A DNA stretch of 64,000 nt from Anomaloglossus baeobatrachus (GCF_048569485.1 NC_134355.1:560411642-560475641), one strand, 5' to 3'. Shown: positions 50,831 through 63,375, counted from the stretch's first letter. Made by a program: numbers and translations. The notes: a model not told the origin generated them from the letters alone.

Positions 50831-51440
50831 CCTCGAGTGATGTCATTTTCTTTGACATCTCTTTGACTTTGTCTGTTAGTCAGCACTTACCTCTTACAGA
50901 AGTAGGACTACATCATGTAGTTTCATCTCTAGATCCCATGCTTGCAAAGCTGGAACCAACTCCCGAACATCATGGAAGTGGATCCTCACCTCCAGCATGG
51001 ATTTTTCCGTTTTTCTAGTCGTATTCTAATCTTCCCTCCAGTTAACTAGATCATGTCTTACGTTCAGCATGGTCTCACCCAGTCAGCCCATACCAGCATA
51101 TGGAATCCCTAGCTAAGTCTTCCCCTGCAGTTTACAGGGTCAACCCTGTTGTCCAATTTTCTCTGCTGTTAAGTCGGCAAAGCTGCCTGTGCCTGTCCAG
51201 TTTCCTGGGCCATGTATATTTCATGGGTCCCTTCAACGAGTTGTTGGACCTCACAGAGCAGATTGCACATATGAGAAAGTAGCTCTGTTTTTCTCTCCTT
51301 ACAGCTGCTGACAGTTCTCAACATCATTGCGATAATCTGTCACGCTGTAGATCATGTCAAGATCAGTGGTTCAGCATACAAGATAGGGCAGAGAAGGGGT
51401 TAATGCTGCGCATCAGCCAAATGAAGACGTATAATGTTGA
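50831..51440. other. No gene seen
   Basis: Unassigned sequence between the tandem repeat and the hammerhead-like copy at 51.5 kb; open frames are short and without domains. Confidence 0.5.
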
Positions 51441-51442
51441 TG

Positions 51443-51512
51443 AAGATGAGTATTCTTTTATTTCATAGGTCTACGCGTTTCGAGGTGAAACCTCTTCCTC
51501 AGGACCAGTGCA
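51443..51512 (-). ncRNA. Hammerhead-like motif copy 5 (single, best formed)
   Basis: Minus strand: GGTC (51506-51503), CTGAGGA (51502-51496), A, stem GAGG (51494-51491), loop TTTCA, CCTC (51485-51482), GAAA (51481-51478), CGCGTA, then GACC (51471-51468), which pairs with GGTC. AATAAA follows at 51462-51457. All three helices of a minimal hammerhead can be drawn; stem III would be A-C/G-U with a two-base loop, or an ACGCGU duplex between two molecules. One base after CTGAGGA is extra to the canonical core. No inverse arm is seen. Confidence 0.5.
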
Positions 51513-51526
51513 TCAACAACACTTGT

Positions 51527-51705
51527 TGTGTTCACTCCCTCACACTAGGGGCCCACGCCCATGTTCCTGTTTCCTTTTAACCCTCCTTTCAGCCTGCAGG
51601 GAAACAGCATTAACCCTGGAGTGGAGTTGCTTTCTATACATGGAGGGAGCACAACCGGGGCGAGACGTACCGGCCGTCATAGACAACCTCGGTCACAGTC
51701 TCACA
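51527..51705 (-). repeat. 3' LTR of the Gmr1-type element
   Basis: 179 bp, TG to CA, nearly identical to 57681-57859. A purine tract (on minus) adjoins at 51706-51722. Confidence 0.9.
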
Positions 51706-53285
51706 TACCCCCCCCCCCTCAGTTCAAGCGTGCGGGGTTGAACTCCCGCCATCAAACACGGGCCGCGGGACAAGGCATCGGCGTTGCCCTGCAACCTACC
51801 GGCCCGGTGTTCAACCGTAAACCAGAAGTTCTGTAGAGAAAGGAACCACCGGGTAACCCGGGCATTCCGTTTCTTGGCGGACCTCATCCAGACCAGCGGA
51901 GAGTGATCAGTCACCAAGCGAAACTGCCGTCCCAGCAGGTAATAGCGTAGGGACTCCAAGGCCCACTTGATCGCCAGGCACTCCTTCTCCACTACGCTAT
52001 AATTCCGCTCGGGAGGGGTGAGCTTCCTACTTAAGAAGGTGACGGAGTGTTCCTCCCCCTGAACCACCTGAGACAGCACTGCCCCCAGGCCGACCTCAGA
52101 GGTGTCAGTCTGTACTACGAACTCCTTCCGGAAATCAGGGTTGACAAGAACGGGCTGTCCGCACAGGACCCCCTTCAGGGCCCGGAAGGAGTCCTCGGCC
52201 TGCGGAGTCCAGCGCACCATGACGGACTTCTTGCCTTTGAGAAGGTCCGTCAAGGGGGCTGATAGTCCCGCAAAATTTTTTTACAAACCTCCTGTAGTAC
52301 CCCACGATACCCAGGAAGGCCCTAACCTGCTTCGTGGTCAAGGGTATAGGTCACTTCTGGATCGCCTCAACTTTGTTAATTTGGGGCTTAATCACTCCTT
52401 GGCCTATTACGTAGCCCAAGTAGCGGGCTTCCGTGAGCCCCAACGCACATTTCTTGGGATTGGCTGTCAATCCGGCTGTTCGGAGCGCGTTCACCACCGT
52501 ACCTGTACCTGTTCCAAGTTGTACCTGTTCCAAGTGGGTCTGCCACTCAGAGCTGTAAATAATGATGTCATCAAGGTACGCTGATGCATACGCCTGGTGG
52601 GGTTCCAGCACCAAGTCCATCAACCTCTGGAACGTGGCCGGAGCGCCATGTAACCCAAAAGGCAAGACAACATAGTGGAAGAGACCCTCCGGCGTAACAA
52701 AAGCAGTTTTCTCCTTGGCGGACTCCATCAGTGGCACCTGCCAGTACCCCTTGGTCAGGTCGAGCGTGGTGAAATATCGCGCCTGTCCCAGCCTATCAAT
52801 CCGCTCATCCACCCGGGGCATGGGGTAGAGATCGAACTTGGATATTTCGTTCAATCTCCTAAAGTCATTGCAGAACCTTAAGGAGCCATCGGGTTTTGGT
52901 ATTAGGACAATGGGACTAGCCCATTCACTCCGGGATTTTTCGATGACCCCCAGGCGTAGCATTGTCTTCACTTCCTCTGATATGGCTTGTCTTCGAGCCT
53001 CTGGCACCCGGTATGGCTTCAGGCGTACCTTCAGGTGAGGCTCGGTGACAATGTCATGTCGTATCAGACTGGTCCTACCAGGCAGCTCGGAGAAGACATC
53101 GGGGTTCTGCTGAACCAGCCGTCTGGCCTCTCGCCTCTGTTGCTTGGTGAGGGCTTCTCCAATCCTTACTTCCGGTTCGTCCTCTCCGGAGGTCGCTGGA
53201 GCCGGGTTTGAACGACCCGAAGAGGAGGGAAATGGGGAAAAATCAACCATCAGGCTTTCCCGTTCCTGCCAAGGTTTTAACGGTT

Positions 53286-54717
53286 TCACACAGCAGTTTC
53301 TGCTATTTCATGTATTCCCCTTACATAGTCACTGGTGTGCATACCTTATCTCCCCATAGTGATGTTTTTTAGGTTTTTGCACCCAGTTCAGACTTAGAAT
53401 GGTGTTCCAAGCGTTATTCCTTATTTGTTTAGTAGTTTTTCGTTTGTGAACCCTCCCCAACCACACCTATTGCCAATCCATATCATACGCATAAATAGCC
53501 TGGGTCTCAGCTTCCCATACACGGTAAGTTTTTTAACTGCATGAGAGGACACACACAAGCTAGGGACCCCAACGTAGAGAAATACTTTGGCGTAGTGTTG
53601 GGGCTCTATTGCATTGATCAATTCAGTAGCTAAATTTCTCTTGCTCAAGAAATTGCAATTTTTTGCCAAAAATCTCAAAATTTTTATAATAAGTACAGTT
53701 TGGAATGTTTAGTGCTGAAGTGCACATTTAGTGCTGGCTTTTTGTTTTTTCTTCATTGAATTGGTCGGTGGTTGACCTCCACCTTGCTATGCACCCCAAT
53801 TTGGGATGTATTCCATCTGTCTAGATTTTGGCGGTTGGTGACTGTTCACATTAAGTCATCAGGCCTTGTCCACAGGCTATTTACTTCATGCAGCATTTGC
53901 TTGGACCTGTCGAGCCCACAGCCTTGACTCAGTCATGGGTACGGGATTGAAATAGACCAGGTGAGTGCTGCTAAGAGCAGTTCTACTATTCATAAGTGAG
54001 GCCATATGGCACATTTTATAAAAATATTTTAGTGTAGGACTGCCTTAAATGAGATTTACCGTGACGTGGTGAGGCAGCTCAAGAAATTGCAATTTTTTGC
54101 CAAAAATCTCAAAATTTTTATAATAATGCTGAAGTGCACATTTAGTGCTGGCTTTTTGTTTTTTCTTCATAGTCACTGGTGTGCATACCTTATCTCCCAA
54201 TAGTGATGTTTTTTAGGTTTTTGCACCCAGTTCAGACTTAGAATGGTGTTCCAAACGTTATTCCTTATTTGTTAGTAGTTTTTCGTTTGTGAACCCTCCC
54301 CAACCACACCTATTGCCAATCCATATCATGCGCATAAATAGCCTAGGTCTCAGCTTCCCATACATGGTAAGTTTTTTAACTGCATGAGAGGACACACACA
54401 AGCTAGGGACCCCAACGTAGAGAAATACTTTGGCGTAGTGTTGGGGCTCTATTGCATTGATCAATTCAGTAGCTAAATTTCTCTTGATTCATATGTTCAT
54501 GGCAGTAATGCAGATTCCATTTTTCACATTTTCACTCTTACATATAGCTATTGGATTTTTCAAGTCAGTATTCACACAGCAGTTTCTGCTATTTCATGTA
54601 TTCCCCTTACATAGTCACTGGTGTGCATACCTTATCTCCCCATAGTGATGTTTTTTAGGTTTTTGCACCCAGTTCAGACTTAGAATGGTGTTCCAAACGT
54701 TATTCCTTATTTATTTG
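53286..54717 (-). mobile_element. Dispersed repeat A inserted with 15-bp duplication
   Basis: Flanked by AAGGTTTTAACGGTT on both sides (53271-53285 and 54718-54732). Structure: block A (53286-53640), block B (53641-53758), unique block C (53759-54077), block B again (54078-54169), block A again (54170-54717, longer). Block B has GCTCAAGAAATTGCAATTTT. Block A also forms the fold-back copy at 3315-3978. The long duplication suggests target-primed reverse transcription; the LTR-like block pairs resemble Penelope elements. No protein is visible. Confidence 0.75.
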
Positions 54718-57680
54718 AAGGTTTTAACGGTTGACATGGTATATTTGTTCAGGTTTCCGCCTTCCGGGCTGCAATACCTTATAGTTGACCACCCCGATTC
54801 TTTCGTTTATCTCGTAGGGGCCTTGCCACTGAGCCAGGAATTTACTCTCTGCCGTGGGGACCAATACCAACACCCGAATCCGGGGTTAAAGGTCCGCACA
54901 GTGGCTTGTCTATTGTAGCGGCCGCTTTGCGCGGCCTGAGCCTCCTGTAAATGCTCCTTCACAATTGGCATGACCGCGCTTATGCAGTTCTGCATTCCTA
55001 AAATGTGTTCAATCACACTTTTATGGGGGGTGGGCTCCCATGTTTCCTTTGTCAGGTCCAACAATCCCCGGGGATGTCGCCCGTATAACAACTCAAAAGG
55101 CGAAAACCCCGTGGATGCCTGTGGCACCTCTCGGATGGCAAACATCAAATAGGGAAGCATCATATCCCAGTCTTTCCCGTCTTTGGAAATCACCCTTTTG
55201 AGCATGGTTTTCAGGGTTTTATTGAATCGCTCCACTAAACCGTCCGTTTGAGGATGATACACAGACGTACGCAACTGCTTGATCTGGAGTAGCCGGCATA
55301 GCTCTTTGGTCACTTTAGACATGAATGGGGTCCCCTGATCCGTAAGGATCTCCTTGGGCAACCCCACCCGGCAGAACACAGCAAACATCTCCCGAGCTAT
55401 AAGCTTCGCCGCAGTATGTCTGAGAAGTATCGCCTCTGGATACCGGGTGGCATAGTCAACGATCACTAGGATGTGTTGGTGCCCTCGAGCGGACTTTACG
55501 AGGGGCCCCACCAGATCCATCCCTATCCGTTCAAAAGGGACTTCTATAATGGGTAACGGTACCAACGGACTGCGAAAGTGGGCCAGGGGTGCGGTAAGCT
55601 GACACTCCGGGCAGGTTTCGCAGAACCGTTTTACCTCCCCAAAGACCCCGGGCCAATAGAACCTTTGCAATATTCGCTCCTGCGTTTTCTTGACCCCTAG
55701 GTGGCCACTCATCAGGTGTTTATGAGCCAAGTCGAGGACCCGCCGGCGATACGGCTGGGGCACCACCAACTGCTCTACCCCCACGCCCCGTATTTCATCT
55801 ACCCGGTAGAGTAAATCCTGCTTAAGAGCGAAATGGGGTTACCTTACCTGGGCACCGGGCAGCTGTGCCACCCCGTCAACCACTGTCACCCGACTCCGGG
55901 CATGTATTAATGTAGGGTCCTGGAGTTGGGCTGTCCCAAACGTATCCGGGGACGCCTCCAACTCCGGGATGGGCTCGACCATCTCAGCCTCTCCTGCCAA
56001 TACCTCTAGGGGTGACCTATCGGGTTCACATTCTGTCCCTATCATGGGGACCCCTACGGCAGGCGTCCTGGATTCGGGATTGTCGGGCTCAGGTCCCGCA
56101 CTGTCCAATACCTGAGGGGACTTAGGAGGCCCCTTCCATAGAGTCCAAAAATACGGCAGATCCCTTCCTAGGATCACGTCATAGGGAAGAGTGTTCATAA
56201 GTCCCACCTCATGTTGCACCTGACCGCAGGGTGCTGTGATTGTGACAACCCCCGTGGGATAATCTCGGCGGTCCCCATGTATGCAAACCACCCCCACTGT
56301 ACGTCCTGTGGCCTTTACTTCAGCCATTAGGGTTGATCGCACAAGGGTCACTAAGCTTCCGGAATCCAACAAGCCTGTAACCGGACATCCATTCACCTGT
56401 ATTTGGCACAAGTGGGGCTCAGTCTCCGGGGAGACAAGGTCCGCGGTACACACCGCCTGAGCATACATTGAACCCCGCCGGGTAACCCCACAATCCATGG
56501 GCTCCGTGGTGAGTGGACACTGGGCTTCCATATGTCCCACCCGCTGGCACCGCCAACATCTAATATGGAAGGAAACCCCCTTGACGAGTTGTCGTTTAGG
56601 GTACATAGCCTTCCGGACCTCGGGGACGGTGGGCGCGGCCTCAGACGGGACGGTAGCGGACTCCCGCACCGGTGTCAGCGGTGGGTCCTTGGCCCGAGGC
56701 TTGGTCCAGGGTACTTGGGTCGCCCTGTCCTACCCACCGTTGAATGGTGACGGGTAAAGTGCGCACAAAGCGATCAACCATTACCCTCTCCACCATTTGC
56801 GCAGGGCTCAGAGTGTCAGGCTGCAACCACTTCTTTACCAGATGCAACAAGTCATAGGCCTGGGAGCGTACGGGTTTGACTTCCTCATAGAACCACTGAT
56901 TTACCCGCTGAGCCCGTACATAGGTATTCACCCCCAACCGAGCAAGTATTTCGGCTTTCAGGGTCTCATATTCTATGGCGTCCTCGGTACAGAGGTCCAG
57001 GTACGCTTTTTGGGCTCCCCCGTCAGATAGGGCGACAATACCTCAGCCCACTGGAGGGTCGGCAGCTTCTCCCGCTCGGCCACCCGCTCAAACACCGCCA
57101 GGAACGCTTCCACATCATCCCCCGGGGTCATCTTTTGCAACGCTTGTCTCACCGCTTTCCGGACGCTGCCGTCGTCACCCGGTCCCGGGGTTGTTGCTGC
57201 CGGTCCGGCACGGATCGACTTGGCCAGGAGAACCATCTGTTCTTGGTGCCTTTGTTCCTGCAATTGCAAGGAGTGCTGGTGCTGTTGCTGCTGACGATCC
57301 AACGACCGGAGCAGGTGTGCATTGGTCTGTTGTTGCTGTGCATTAGCCTGAGCCAGCTGCTTTAGTATGTCCTCCATGGCGTCGCCGGGTTTGGGCTGTA
57401 GTATAGCCGCTCGAATCCAGGACATGCGCTACTGGGTCACCAGGGATGGATGCTACACCTCACCGGGCTGGCATGCCCGCATTCTCCACCATCTGTGAGG
57501 TAGCGTGGTCGGCTGCGTGGCAGAAGACACGGGATCCAGGCACCAATGGTCACAGCACACGGTTTATTGCACAAAGTCCAAAACAGCACACAACACGTTC
57601 CGGAATGTCCTCCTCCTGGACCAACAAGCCAGGTTCCAGAAATGGCTCACATGTGTTTCTTTGGCAGAAACTCAGGGAGT

Positions 57681-57859
57681 TGTGTTCACTCCCTCACACT
57701 AGGGGCCCACGCCCATGTTCCTGTTTCCTTTTAACCCTCCTTTCAGCCTGCAGGGAAACAGCATTAACCCTGGAGTGGAGTTGCTTTCTATACATGGAGG
57801 GAGCACAACCGGGGCGAGACGTACCGGCCGTCATAGACAACCCCGATCACAGTCTCACA
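57681..57859 (-). repeat. 5' LTR of the Gmr1-type element
   Basis: Starts TGTGTTCACTCCCTCACACT and ends ATCACAGTCTCACA on plus. Next to it the CR1 LINE begins. Confidence 0.9.
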
Positions 57860-57861
57860 AT

Positions 57862-60690
57862 AGGAATCTAAGAAAAGGGGAGCAAAAGAACACAAACTAA
57901 AATGTTTTTACACAAATGCACAAAGCATGGGAAACAAGGAAGGAGAACTAGAGCGCCTAATACAGAAAGACAATTATGATGTCATCCGCATCACAGAAAC
58001 CTGGTGGAGTGACACGCACGATTGGAACATACAGATGGAAGGATACAACTTATTCAAAAAGAATAGAACTAACAAAAGAGGAGGTGGAGTTGCATTGTAT
58101 GTCAAAAAAGAACACATCTCCACAAAAATCAAAGTTTCAGAGACTGAGAATCTATTAGAAAATATTTGGTAAAGGATTTATGGAGTAAAAAAGGGTAAGG
58201 ATATGATAATAGGTGTTTATTACAGACTACAGGGTCAGAGGATATGGATGACATTTTTTCACATCAAATGGCCACTTTCTAAAAAAAAAAAAAATCAAAT
58301 AGTGATCATGGGAGATTTCAACTACCCAGACATTCATTGAGAAACCCTCACAGGTAAGAGTAAAGGCTCTATCCAATTTTTATCCTGCCTTGCAGACAAC
58401 TTCATCTCCCAAATGGTAGAAGAAAATACGAGAACAGCCACCTTAGACCTAGTCCTAACAAACAACGAGGATATGGTTAAGGGACTAAGGGTAGCAGGGA
58501 CACTGGGTCTCAGCGATCATGCTTTCCTTGAATTTGGGGTTGCAAGAGGGGGAACTCCTGAGAAGACACAGACTTCAAGGCTTGACTTTAGCAGAGCGGA
58601 CTTCAAGGGCCTAAAGGCAAAGATTGGTAGAATTCCATGGCACCTAATTCTTAGGCACAAAACTGCACACGAAGGATGGGAAATCTTCCGTAAGGAAATC
58701 CTTAATGCACAAGAACTAACAATACCCAACTACAATAAAAATGGGAAAGTGCTAAAGAAACCAGGATAGATGAACAAAAAATTATATCACCTGCTTAAAA
58801 AGAAAAAGGAAACTTACATCAAGTGGAAGATGGGGGTTATACCTAGGGAAGAATACATGGCAGTTTGCAGACTCTGCAAGACAAGCGTCAAAGAAGTTAA
58901 GGCCGAACACTAATTGAGGCTAGCAAAAGAGGCCAAGAGTAAGGTAAAAGGATTTTGGGGGTATGTTAAAAGCAAAACAAAAGTGAAGGAGACCATAGAG
59001 GTCCTGCAGAATCAAAAAGGTGAAACAGTCAACAGGAACAGCAGGTGGCGCTACTAAATTTGTATTTCGTATCTGTCTTCTCTCAAAAAAGTAATGCAAG
59101 TATCAACAATAATCATGATAGAAGTGATGGTCAAGAGGAGTCCTAGTTGACGATAAGCAAAGAATTGATATTAGAAGACTTAGCCAAGTGAAAGGAAACC
59201 AAGTCCCCAGGTCCAGATGATTTACACCCTAGAGTTGAAAGAGATAACTGAGGAAATAATAGTACCGCTTGCAATAATCTTCAATAAGTCATGGCAAACA
59301 GGAATGGTCTCTCTAGATTGGAAAAGGGCAAATGTGGTACCTATCTACAAAAAGAGGGGGGGGGAAACCCTATTTTCTTCATTCTGTACTCCATTCTACT
59401 ATTGCAAGAAAATAAATACAAATTTGGTTAAAAAACATAGGGTAAAAGGAGGATCTAGGGAATTACCGGCTAGTAGGCCTGACCTCTATTGCAGGAAAAA
59501 TCTTTGAGCAAATTGTCAAAGAGCACTTACTGAGGTACCTGGATGGGAAGGCATTAATTGACCAACCTGATTTCCTTCTACAACAAAGTCACTGAATGGT
59601 TGGACCAGGGGAATGCTGTGGATATAGTATACCTTGACTTCATTAGGCCATTTGATAAAGTATCACATGACATCCTCATTGAAAAAATGATCAAGTATGG
59701 AATTGACAAAAATCAGATGGATTCACAACTGGCTTAATGATCGAGCGCAACGAGTAATACTAATTGGATACACATCATCCTGGACGAAAGTCAAAAGCGG
59801 GGTTCCGCAAGGCTCTGTCCTGGGGCCAGTGCTGTTTAATATTTTTATAAATGATCTGGATATCAGAATTATTTGAAAACTCGTAAAATTTGCAGATGAT
59901 ACTAAGATAGGAGGAGTAGCCAACACTAGAGAGGAAAGAGCGCGTATTCAAAAGTATCTAGACACACTCAAACAATGGGCTGAGGAGAACAGAATGGTTT
60001 TAACAGGGACAAATGCAAAGTCCTACATCTGGGTAAAAGAAATGTAACAAGCATATATATATATATATATTAGTATGGAAGGAATAAAACTAGGTGATAG
60101 CAGCAGGGAAAAGGAGTTGGGTATAATAGTGGATTCCAGATTCAACATGAGACCACAATGCGGGGCTACAGCTAAAAAGGCCAACAAAATTCTGGGATGT
60201 ATCACGACAAGCATTAAATCTAGATTAGGAGATGTAATTATTCTCCTATACTCTGCCCTGGTCAGACCCCCACCTTGAATACTGTGTACAGTTCTGGGCG
60301 CCACAATTCAAGTAAGACATCGATATATTGGAGCAAGTTCAGAGAAGAGCAACCAAGATGGTAGAAGGTCTGCAAACCATGTCATATGAAGACAGCTAAA
60401 AGAACTAGGGATGCTTAGTTTGAAAAAGAGAAGGCTGAGAGGAGACTTAATAGCGGTCGACAAATATCTGAAAGGTAGTCATAGTGCAGAGGGAACTACC
60501 CTATTCTCATTAGCACAAGGAAATACAAGAAGCAATGAGATGAAACTAAAAAGGAAGGAGATTCAGATTAGACATTAGGAAAAACTTTGACAGTGAGGGT
60601 AGTCAGGGAGTGGAACAGACTACCACGGGAGGTGGTGAGCTCTCCATCAATGGAAATCTTCAAGCGGAAACTGGCTAATTAACCCAGTCA
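57862..60690 (+). mobile_element. CR1 LINE, dead
   Basis: The endonuclease start is clear: MGNKEGELERLIQKDNYDVI, then ITETWWSDTHDWN and RGGGVALYVKKEH (57927-58140), then MGDFNYPDIH in another frame, LSDHAFLEFGV (58520), an RT region with LDWKRANVVPIYKK (59312), YLDGKALIDQ and [20 protein letters not shown]-like DNA at 59800. The 3' UTR (60330-60690) is the conserved CR1 tail with ACCAAGATGGTAGAAGGTCT. The frame changes several times and has many stops. Confidence 0.9.
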
Positions 60691-60711
60691 GTGAACCCCG
60701 ACAAAAAAATA

Positions 60712-62033
60712 CCATATTTTTCGCTTTATAAGACGCACTTTTGTTCCCCCAAATTTTGGGGGAAAGTAGGGGGTGCGTCTTATAAGCCGAATATACGGGG
60801 GGGGATGGAAGGGGGGTGTAAATACACTGCAGGGTCCGCTCTGGAGCACTGCTGGGGGCAGGTGAACGCTGCGGGCGGCAGCGTTAGATCTCCTGCTCCC
60901 GCTCATATAATATGCACAGCCGCTGTCCATCACCGTGGTGCTGAAACCGCACCGCAGTGACGGGCTGGGGCAGCGGTGCATATTATGAGCCTGCGTCCCA
61001 CTGTGATGGCACATGCCCCCCCCTGTGTTAGATATGGCCCCCATGCTGCTGCTCATCCTAAAGTAAAAAAGCTTTACTTACCTCCTCCAGCGTTTCTCCC
61101 CGGTGTCCCTGCTTCCACTGTGATCAGGCACACAGAGATGAAGTCACTCTGCTGTGCCGATCACACCAAGAACCAGGAAGTGGAAGAGAAGCACGGAGAG
61201 AGACAGGAGGGAGATCAGCGCTGGAGGAGGTAAGGAAAGAGTGTTTTATTTTACTATGGGCAGCAGCATGGGAGCGATGTTTAACACAGGGGAACTTGTG
61301 CAATCCATAGGCAGCACAGGGGAACGTATGCAATCCATAGGGGGCCATAGGCAGCACAGGGGACTTTGTGCAATCCATAGGGGGCATAGGCAGCACAGGG
61401 AATGTGTGCAATCCATAGCGGTCCATAGGCAGCACAGGGGAATGTGTGCAATCCATAGGGGGCCATAGGCAGCACAGGGGACTGTGTGCAATCGATAGGG
61501 GGCCATAGGCAGCACAGGGGACTGTGTGCAATCCATAGGGGGCTATAGGCAGCACAGGGGACTATGTGCAATCCATAGGGGGCCATAGGCAGCACAGGGG
61601 ACTATGTGCAATCCATAGGGGCCCATAGGCAGCACAGGGGACTGTGTGCAATCCATAGGGGGCCATAGGCAGCACAGGGGACTGTGTGCAATCCATAGGG
61701 GGCCATAGGCAGCACAGGGGAATGTGTGCAATCCATAGGGGGCCATAGGCAGCACAGGGAACGTGTGCAATCCATAGGGGGCCATAGGCAGCACAGGGGA
61801 ACGTGTGCCAGCACAAGGGGGCTATATTCAATATAAGGGGGCCATATCCAGATTAAGGGGGCTAATTTTAGGATGGGAGGCTATGAGGGACATATACCCT
61901 ATATGTTTGTTAGACGGACACTGGCATTATAAGATGGACCCCATTTAACATTAAAAAAAAAATTCTCTTTTCCTTCACCAAATTTGGGGGTGCGTCTTAT
62001 AATCAAGTGCGTCTTATAAAGCGAAAAATACGG
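60712..62033. mobile_element. TA-flanked fold-back element with 40-bp minisatellite
   Basis: TA at 60710-60711 and 62034-62035. The left end is CCATATTTTTCGCTTTATAA, then GACGCAC; the right end is GTGCGTCTTATAAAGCGAAA, then AATACGG. Sub-terminal CCCCCAAATTTTGGGGG and a second GTGCGTCTTATAA at each side repeat the end motif. It shares ends with 20876-22074. Confidence 0.85.
61262..61812. repeat. Minisatellite, 40-bp unit
   Basis: About 14 units of GGCCATAGGCAGCACAGGGG plus A(A/C)TGTGTGCAATCCATAGGG. Because 40 is not a multiple of three, the minus strand stays open in all frames (MAPYGLHT, GPLWIAHS, LCCLWPPMDC). These frames are artefacts. Confidence 0.95.
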
Positions 62034-62040
62034 TACATAA

Positions 62041-62807
62041 AAAATAGGAAAGAGACAAACTAGAGGATCTGGAAAACCGCTCCAGAAGAAGCAATTTAAG
62101 GCTGGTGGGACTGCTGGAATCTTTAAGCATGCGGCAATTGGACAACATATGTGAAGCAGAGCTCCCCAAGGCGCTAGGTCTAACGCACAAATGCAGGGTG
62201 GAAAGAGCGCACAGAGTGGGCCCTGTAAGAGAGCGTCCAGGCACAGGAGGAACAAATGGGAAGGAAGACAGCACGGGAGTGACGGGACCAGCCAGGCCGC
62301 GCCGAGTGATAAAATATTTGGAATACAAAGACAAAGAAGAGATACTGCGAGCGTTTAGAGGAAGGAGGACCCCACTGTCTTTACAAGGGCATAAATTGCT
62401 GATCTTCGGGGACTACTCGGCGGAGGTTACACGCAAAAGGAAAGCCTTTAGTAAGATTTGTACCGCGCTGTATCGTAAAGGCATAAAATTCCAACTGCTG
62501 TAACCTGCAATACTGAGAGTAACAAGACGTGATGGATCCCTTTTTGCGACGAAAGACTTGGGTGAGGCGGAGAGATGGATGGAGGAGATGGAGAACAGAA
62601 ACCAGACGGAGGACTTCCCGGAGAGGCAACATACTCGGCAAGGAAGAGAGGAGGAGAGCCCGGCATCGGGCCGGAACGACTGGATGGAGGGGAAGGAGAT
62701 ACATGCAGGAAGTCCAAAAGCAAGGAGGTCGCCGTCGCGTTGGCCTGGAAACCAGAAGATGGGAGCGCCATGAGAGAGGCTGCAAGGAGAAGAATCGATA
62801 TTTTTGA
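62041..62807 (+). pseudogene. L1-type LINE ORF1 fragment
   Basis: The open frame from 62105 reads ELPKALGLTHKCRVERAHRV, then RRVIKYLEYKDKEEILRAFR, GRRTPLSLQGHKLLIFGDYS and RKAFSKICTALYRKGIKFQL. This is the RNA-binding (RRM-type) and C-terminal domain of vertebrate L1 ORF1. A TAA at 62501 stands where these proteins usually have Tyr (QLL-Y-PA); beyond it the same frame continues PAILRVTRRDGSLF. The N-terminal coiled coil is cut off by the TA-flanked element. Confidence 0.8.
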
Positions 62808-62874
62808 ACTGAACTGAGGGGCCCAAGAGAGAGGGGACTGACGGAATGCAGGGGATGAGTAACATCTACTGTTT

Positions 62875-63375
62875 ATTATTACATTTTTACTTTCTGCTTC
62901 CGCTTCCTACTTCCTCTTCCGCCTCCCCTTCCGCTTCCTGCTTCCCATTCACTACCTCTTTCGCTTCCTACTTCCTCTTCCACTTCATACTGCCTCTTCC
63001 ACTTCTCTTACACTTCCTTTACCACCCCATCTACCTCTTCCTACTTCTTTTTCCACTTCCTCTTCCACTTCCTACTTCCACTTCCTACTTCCACTTCCTA
63101 CTTCCACTTCCTACTTCCACTTCCTACTTCCACCTCCTGTCCCATTTCCTCTTTCACTTCCTACTTCCTTTTCCACTTCTACTTCCTCTTCTACTTCCTT
63201 TTCCACTTTCTACTTCCTCTTTCACTTCCTATTTCCTCTTCCACTTCCTACTTTCTCTTCCACTTCCCACTTCCTCTTCCACTTCATCTTCCTACTTCCT
63301 CTGCCACTTCCTCTTCCTTTTCCACTTCCTACTTCCTCTTCCACTTCCTTTTCCACTTCCTACTTCCTCTTTTCT
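62875..63375. repeat. CTTCCACTTCCTACTTCCTC simple repeat
   Basis: About 500 bp of pyrimidine-only units of 6-18 bases. The 181-codon Phe/Leu/Ser/Pro frame on plus is an artefact. Confidence 0.95.

Larger units (their letters stand above)
51527..57859 (-). mobile_element. Ty3/gypsy fossil, Gmr1-type, with one insertion
   Basis: LTR retroelement on the minus strand. Order from its 5' end: LTR, gag (about 57425-56640), zinc knuckle and protease (about 56669-55839), integrase (about 55784-54750), reverse transcriptase (about 53270-52350), RNase H (about 52253-51740), polypurine tract, LTR. Integrase ahead of RT is unusual for Ty3/gypsy and is the mark of Gmr1-like elements of fish and amphibians. 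A 1.43-kb repeat is inserted between integrase and RT. The two LTRs differ at 2 of 179 positions, so the insertion is recent. Coding is broken in a handful of places. I found no flanking target duplication. Confidence 0.9.

Noticed and set aside
53286-54717. Hammerhead-like core in dispersed repeat A
   Set aside because: I looked on both strands for CTGANGA followed by a stem and GAAA and found only isolated parts, so a link to the palindromic elements is not shown.
51521-57870. Target duplication of the Gmr1-type element
   Set aside because: The bases next to the two LTRs (CTTGT on the left, ATAGG on the right) do not match; the flanks may have been rearranged.
61124-61831. Several minus-strand frames of 70-143 codons
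   Set aside because: A 40-bp tandem unit without stops keeps all frames open; the peptide repeat shifts frame at each unit.
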